Position numbers and translations under genes: made by a program. Under the pieces are notes generated by a model. The model ran no database searches, was not told where the DNA came from, and saw only the letters and a program-made list of their open reading frames with translations. A stretch of 64,000 bases of DNA, from positions 248,001 to 312,000 of the forward strand of contig NZ_JAGGLB010000003.1 in the NCBI RefSeq assembly GCF_017874215.1, given 5' to 3'. The first letter of the stretch is position 1; the number at the start of each line of letters is the position of its first letter. Shown here piece after piece: positions 61,767 through 64,000 of the stretch. The DNA comes from Paenibacillus eucommiae. Lineage in GTDB: Bacteria > Bacillota > Bacilli > Paenibacillales > NBRC-103111.

Positions 61767-61828
61767 AATGGAAAAGATTCACTTAGGGGACTTGTGGAGT
61801 CCTCTTAGCGAAATTTACTTTTCCAAAT
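61767..61828 (-). terminator. Long imperfect hairpin after the sinI-like gene
   Basis: GGAAAAG...CTTTTCC enclosing AGGGGACT/AGTCCTCT. On the minus strand it is followed by ATTTTTCTTTTG. About 90 bp after the sinI-like stop. Confidence 0.6.
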
Positions 61829-61914
61829 TTTGCATTCTTTTAGCTTTCCAACCTTTTAGGTTTCCAAGTAAGCTGGTGCGCTTTTCACGGGTAAAGCTTG
61901 TTTTGAGTAAATGA

Positions 61915-62085
61915 CTAACAAACACCTTTTTGGCAATCAATAGTAAATGAAGCAATATACTTTTGTTCTAAAAAGAACTGGCGAACTTCTTCAGGGGGAA
62001 TTCCCATCTTGCGGGCAATGCTAATAAGCTCTACCCATTCTTCATCAAGTTCCACATTTACATTTACCCAATTGTTTTTGTCCAT
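61915..62085 (-). CDS. SinI-family antirepressor
   Basis: 56 residues from ATG 62085. ELDEEWVELISIARKMGIPP and EEVRQFFLEQK align closely with B. subtilis SinI (ELDQEWVELMVEAKEANISP, EEIRKYLLLNK), the helical hook that pairs with SinR and frees biofilm matrix genes. The tail (YIASFTIDCQKGVC) has two Cys and is not in SinI. No sinR gene is adjacent. The leader carries a cyclic-di-GMP-I riboswitch, so translation appears tied to the second messenger. A downstream hairpin ends the single-gene transcript. Confidence 0.82.
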   Translation of the reverse strand: MDKNNWVNVNVELDEEWVELISIARKMGIPPEEVRQFFLEQKYIASFTIDCQKGVC

Positions 62086-62098
62086 TACGTATAATCCC

Positions 62099-62206
62099 TC
62101 CCAGAACACTCTCCAGGCAGTTCAGCCATCATAGCAATAACAATTGCCTTAGACCTGTAACTTTGCGTCCCTACTTTTCAGTTAAGTTAGCCATTTTCTG
62201 GGATTA
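62099..62206 (-). promoter_or_regulatory. Cyclic-di-GMP-I (GEMM-I) riboswitch in the sinI-like leader
   Basis: On the minus strand: GGCTAAC, a P2 stem closed by the GAAA tetraloop (ACTGAAAAGT), GGGACGCAAAG (the near-invariant core, 62061 region of the leader at 62161-62171), then GTTACAGGTCTAAGG (tetraloop receptor side of P3) and GATGGCTGAACTGCC closing the fold. GTTA pairs with TGGC through wobbles as in the consensus GCCA/TGGC. P1 can form from CCAG and CTGG. TCCCAGAA (62196-62203) can instead pair perfectly with TTCTGGGA (62099-62106), which covers the GGGAGGG ribosome site. Confidence 0.85.
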
Positions 62207-62652
62207 AATGGAATAATAATTTCAAAGACTATATTGGTAGATGCTTCACTGCATACTTGTCAGTTGAGCGCTATGCCTCTCGGGTTGCAAAATTAAGCGC
62301 ATCTATTAGGCTTATGCCATTTCCAAATCACAGTCCTTGAGTTTAGTTAGGGTCTCTAGCTGTGTAGGAAGTTGGATTTTCTCAATTCTTCAGCCACATA
62401 TTGCGGATTATGTAACCGATATGTATGAAATTTACTCAGCAATTACACTTTTAAAGCGCACCTTATCTACGACTTGGTTAGCTGACCAAAGAAATTTCCG
62501 CATTTTATGGAATTGTCCAACTTATAAAACTCTCGGTACTTGACCATTAACTAATTATTACTATACTATAAATAGTTCTTGGAGTCTGTAGTGCCTATCA
62601 CATTTTACCAAAAGTAACAAAAGTTTATTTTTATTAACTTACATTATGAAAC
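62207..62652. other. Gene-free stretch upstream of the riboswitch
   Basis: About 445 bp without a convincing frame on either strand. It must hold the sinI-like promoter, but no clear -35/-10 pair stands out. A minus-strand trace (MRKFLWSANQVVDKVRFKSV) is broken by several stops and is not assigned. Confidence 0.4.
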
Positions 62653-63765
62653 CTAAATGTCAACCTCCTCAAGCATCAGCATTGCACTAGCTGCTTCCCT
62701 ACCGTTAACCAACAGAGCAATTTTGTGCGCACCCGGATAATGACGACGGGTCGTCAGATCTGACCAGCGGTGGGTTCGCTTGCCGACAAGATGTGTGCCT
62801 CCAGGTACTGTTTTGTCAGACAGCAGAAATTTCTTGCAAGAAGTCTTCCCTCCAGCCTTCACAAAGTCGATCGCATATTCGATGCGGATACGCGCGGGAT
62901 CACCTTCACGTATGCACAGCTCATACTGCAGCTCACAGCTGCCACCGATCTGCAGTACGGCTGGTTCAACCGTAAGCGCGGCGCTGGTCGTAAGCTGCGT
63001 GGTACCTTCCGGTTCCGCATATCCGAACAGTGCCATGACCTCCGATTCAGCCTTGCGGATCAAAGTTCTGCAGCCATGCCGAACGATCCAGTCCGTATTC
63101 GGATCCATGCCTTTCCAGCGGCGTGCCGTCTCGATCACGACAGAAGGATGATCCTTTGCGATATCGTTCAGGTTGTTGGCGACGCTTTTGCGCACATAAA
63201 GCGAGGGGTCTGCCTTCAGCAGCTCCAGCACGGCCAGCACCGGTGCCGGATCCCGCTTGAACATCGGCAGAGCCTGACCCCAGGGCAGACGTGGCCGACA
63301 GCCCTCGCTTGCCAGCCGCCGGACATGATCGTCCGAATGCTCTGCCCAGACCATCATCTGGGACATCACCCGCTCCGGTTCGCGCAGTAAGAACGACCTG
63401 ATGGCAAATTCGGAAGATGACTTCTTCGTGAACCGTTCCAGCGCTTCCATGGAAAGGGCCCAATGCTCCTCAGCCTGGCCGAACACCTCCACGAAATCCG
63501 GGAAAAATAGATATGGGAATCCAACGCAAGCTTCATCGATTGCAAACAGCACAGCCAGTGCCTCTTCATAGCTAGCCGGCAGATACTCCCCCAGAGATTG
63601 GCTAATCCGCCGCATTCGGGCTTTAAGCTCAAGCTCATTCCAAGTATCATCCATTGCTGCAGCGATAAAGCCATCAGTATCGAAAGCGCCGTACACGGCT
63701 TGGATCTTCTCACCAAAGCCGCGCAGAAACGGCTCGTTGTAAACGGATTTCAAAGGTTCTGCCAT
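62653..63765 (-). CDS. AlkC-type DNA glycosylase with C-terminal Ig-like domain
   Basis: 370 residues from ATG 63765 (GGAGGAG seven bases before). HEAT-repeat part (about 1-265): VRRLASEGCRPRLPWGQALP, LLKADPSLYVRKSVANNLND, IAKDHPSVVIETARRW. The C-terminal about 95 residues form a beta domain (LTVEPAVLQIGGSCELQYEL, IEYAIDFVKAGGKTSCKKFL, HKIALLVNGREAA), the Ig-like DNA-contacting domain described for AlkC enzymes. It should excise cationic alkylbases such as 3-methylcytosine or 3-methyladenine. Base composition looks more GC-rich than its neighbours. Confidence 0.8.
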   Translation of the reverse strand: MAEPLKSVYNEPFLRGFGEKIQAVYGAFDTDGFIAAAMDDTWNELELKARMRRISQSLGEYLPASYEEALAVLFAIDEACVGFPYLFFPDFVEVFGQAEEHWALSMEALERFTKKSSSEFAIRSFLLREPERVMSQMMVWAEHSDDHVRRLASEGCRPRLPWGQALPMFKRDPAPVLAVLELLKADPSLYVRKSVANNLNDIAKDHPSVVIETARRWKGMDPNTDWIVRHGCRTLIRKAESEVMALFGYAEPEGTTQLTTSAALTVEPAVLQIGGSCELQYELCIREGDPARIRIEYAIDFVKAGGKTSCKKFLLSDKTVPGGTHLVGKRTHRWSDLTTRRHYPGAHKIALLVNGREAASAMLMLEEVDI

Positions 63766-63959
63766 CGTTAATCTCCTCCAGTTGTTTATGGGCATGATCC
63801 GCCCAATTGCCTCTTGCTTTTGTAAAGTCCCCTATTTTCAACTTTGATAAGTATTGCTTTAATATCGTAACATACTAACTTGACAACTATATGTCATATT
63901 CACGTGTTTAGGTCATCTCTCTGATCCAATTCTATAATAGCCTTTTTCTGGCACAAATC

Positions 63960-64000
63960 ATAATTAGAAACCGCCTAGTGGTGTTCTGAGGTGCATGTTC
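63960..64000. repeat. Possible start of a third copy of the structured element (cut by window end)
   Basis: GTGGTGTTCTGAGGTGCATG, then TTC resembles the first part of copy 2 (GTGGCGTTCTTTGATGAGCG, then TGTTC). Too short to be sure. Confidence 0.25.

Noticed and set aside
62337..62543. 68-residue plus-strand frame near the right end
   Set aside because: No ribosome site, no recognisable motif; composition looks random.

Overview
The window looks like the chromosome of a spore-forming, low-to-medium GC Bacillota, most probably Paenibacillus or a close relative. This rests on an H-type small acid-soluble spore protein gene, a second small gene behind a sigma-G-like promoter, a SinI-type biofilm antirepressor, strong AGGAGG-type ribosome binding sites with frequent GTG and TTG starts, and protein families typical of Bacillales. 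No rRNA, tRNA, CRISPR array, prophage or intact insertion sequence was seen. Most genes lie on the minus strand.

Region 1 (about 1 to 20.4 kb) is an accessory stretch of single genes, many of them drug- or xenobiotic-modifying: an AAC(3)-type acetyltransferase, an MGT-type glycosyltransferase, an epoxide hydrolase, an APH-fold phosphotransferase, a chloramphenicol-phosphotransferase-like kinase, NUDIX hydrolases and GNATs. Regulators and one ECF sigma/anti-sigma pair lie among them. The stretch is decaying. It holds an IS1595-type transposase remnant, a truncated DHFR/RibD-like fragment, a NUDIX pseudogene that duplicates an intact neighbour, an amidase broken by a 4-bp duplication, an XRE fragment and a GNAT with an internal deletion. 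About ten copies or half copies of an intergenic repeat (arm, terminator hairpin, arm) lie between these genes and stop after about 20.4 kb.

Region 2 (20.4 to 34.4 kb) holds a small spore-type gene, arsR-arsB, a DUF4259-like protein, an AlkC-type HEAT-repeat glycosylase, an Old Yellow Enzyme, and a cyoABCDE-like operon (quinol oxidase subunits II, I, III, IV and heme O synthase) followed by a cytochrome c lipoprotein and a SCO copper protein. The block is bracketed by two copies of a structured element of roughly 340-365 bp. The long helix of this element carries three compensatory base-pair changes between the copies. A frameshifted Orn/Lys/Arg decarboxylase follows.

Region 3 (34.6 to 47.9 kb) holds hisC, a eukaryotic-type hisA, VanW, three HAD phosphatases, two GrpB proteins, a ribbon-helix-helix protein, and a tightly packed minus-strand array (HAD, NUDIX, TIM-barrel epimerase, NUDIX, deaminase, GNAT, GrpB) that looks like a metabolite-repair operon. 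A Fur-box-controlled ferredoxin-NADP reductase homologue and an MFS exporter follow.

Region 4 (48 to 64 kb) holds a very long UvrA-like ATPase with an extra cysteine-motif C-terminal half, sspH, an AraC regulator, a copper-amine-oxidase-stalk protein and a VanRS-like two-component system. It also has an operon joining a carbohydrate ABC importer (two permeases and a binding lipoprotein, no ATPase) to an HlyD-type adaptor. After these come VanZ, a sugar epimerase, a sinI-like gene behind a cyclic-di-GMP-I riboswitch, and a second AlkC paralogue. The riboswitch-sinI unit and the covarying repeat element are the most interesting items.
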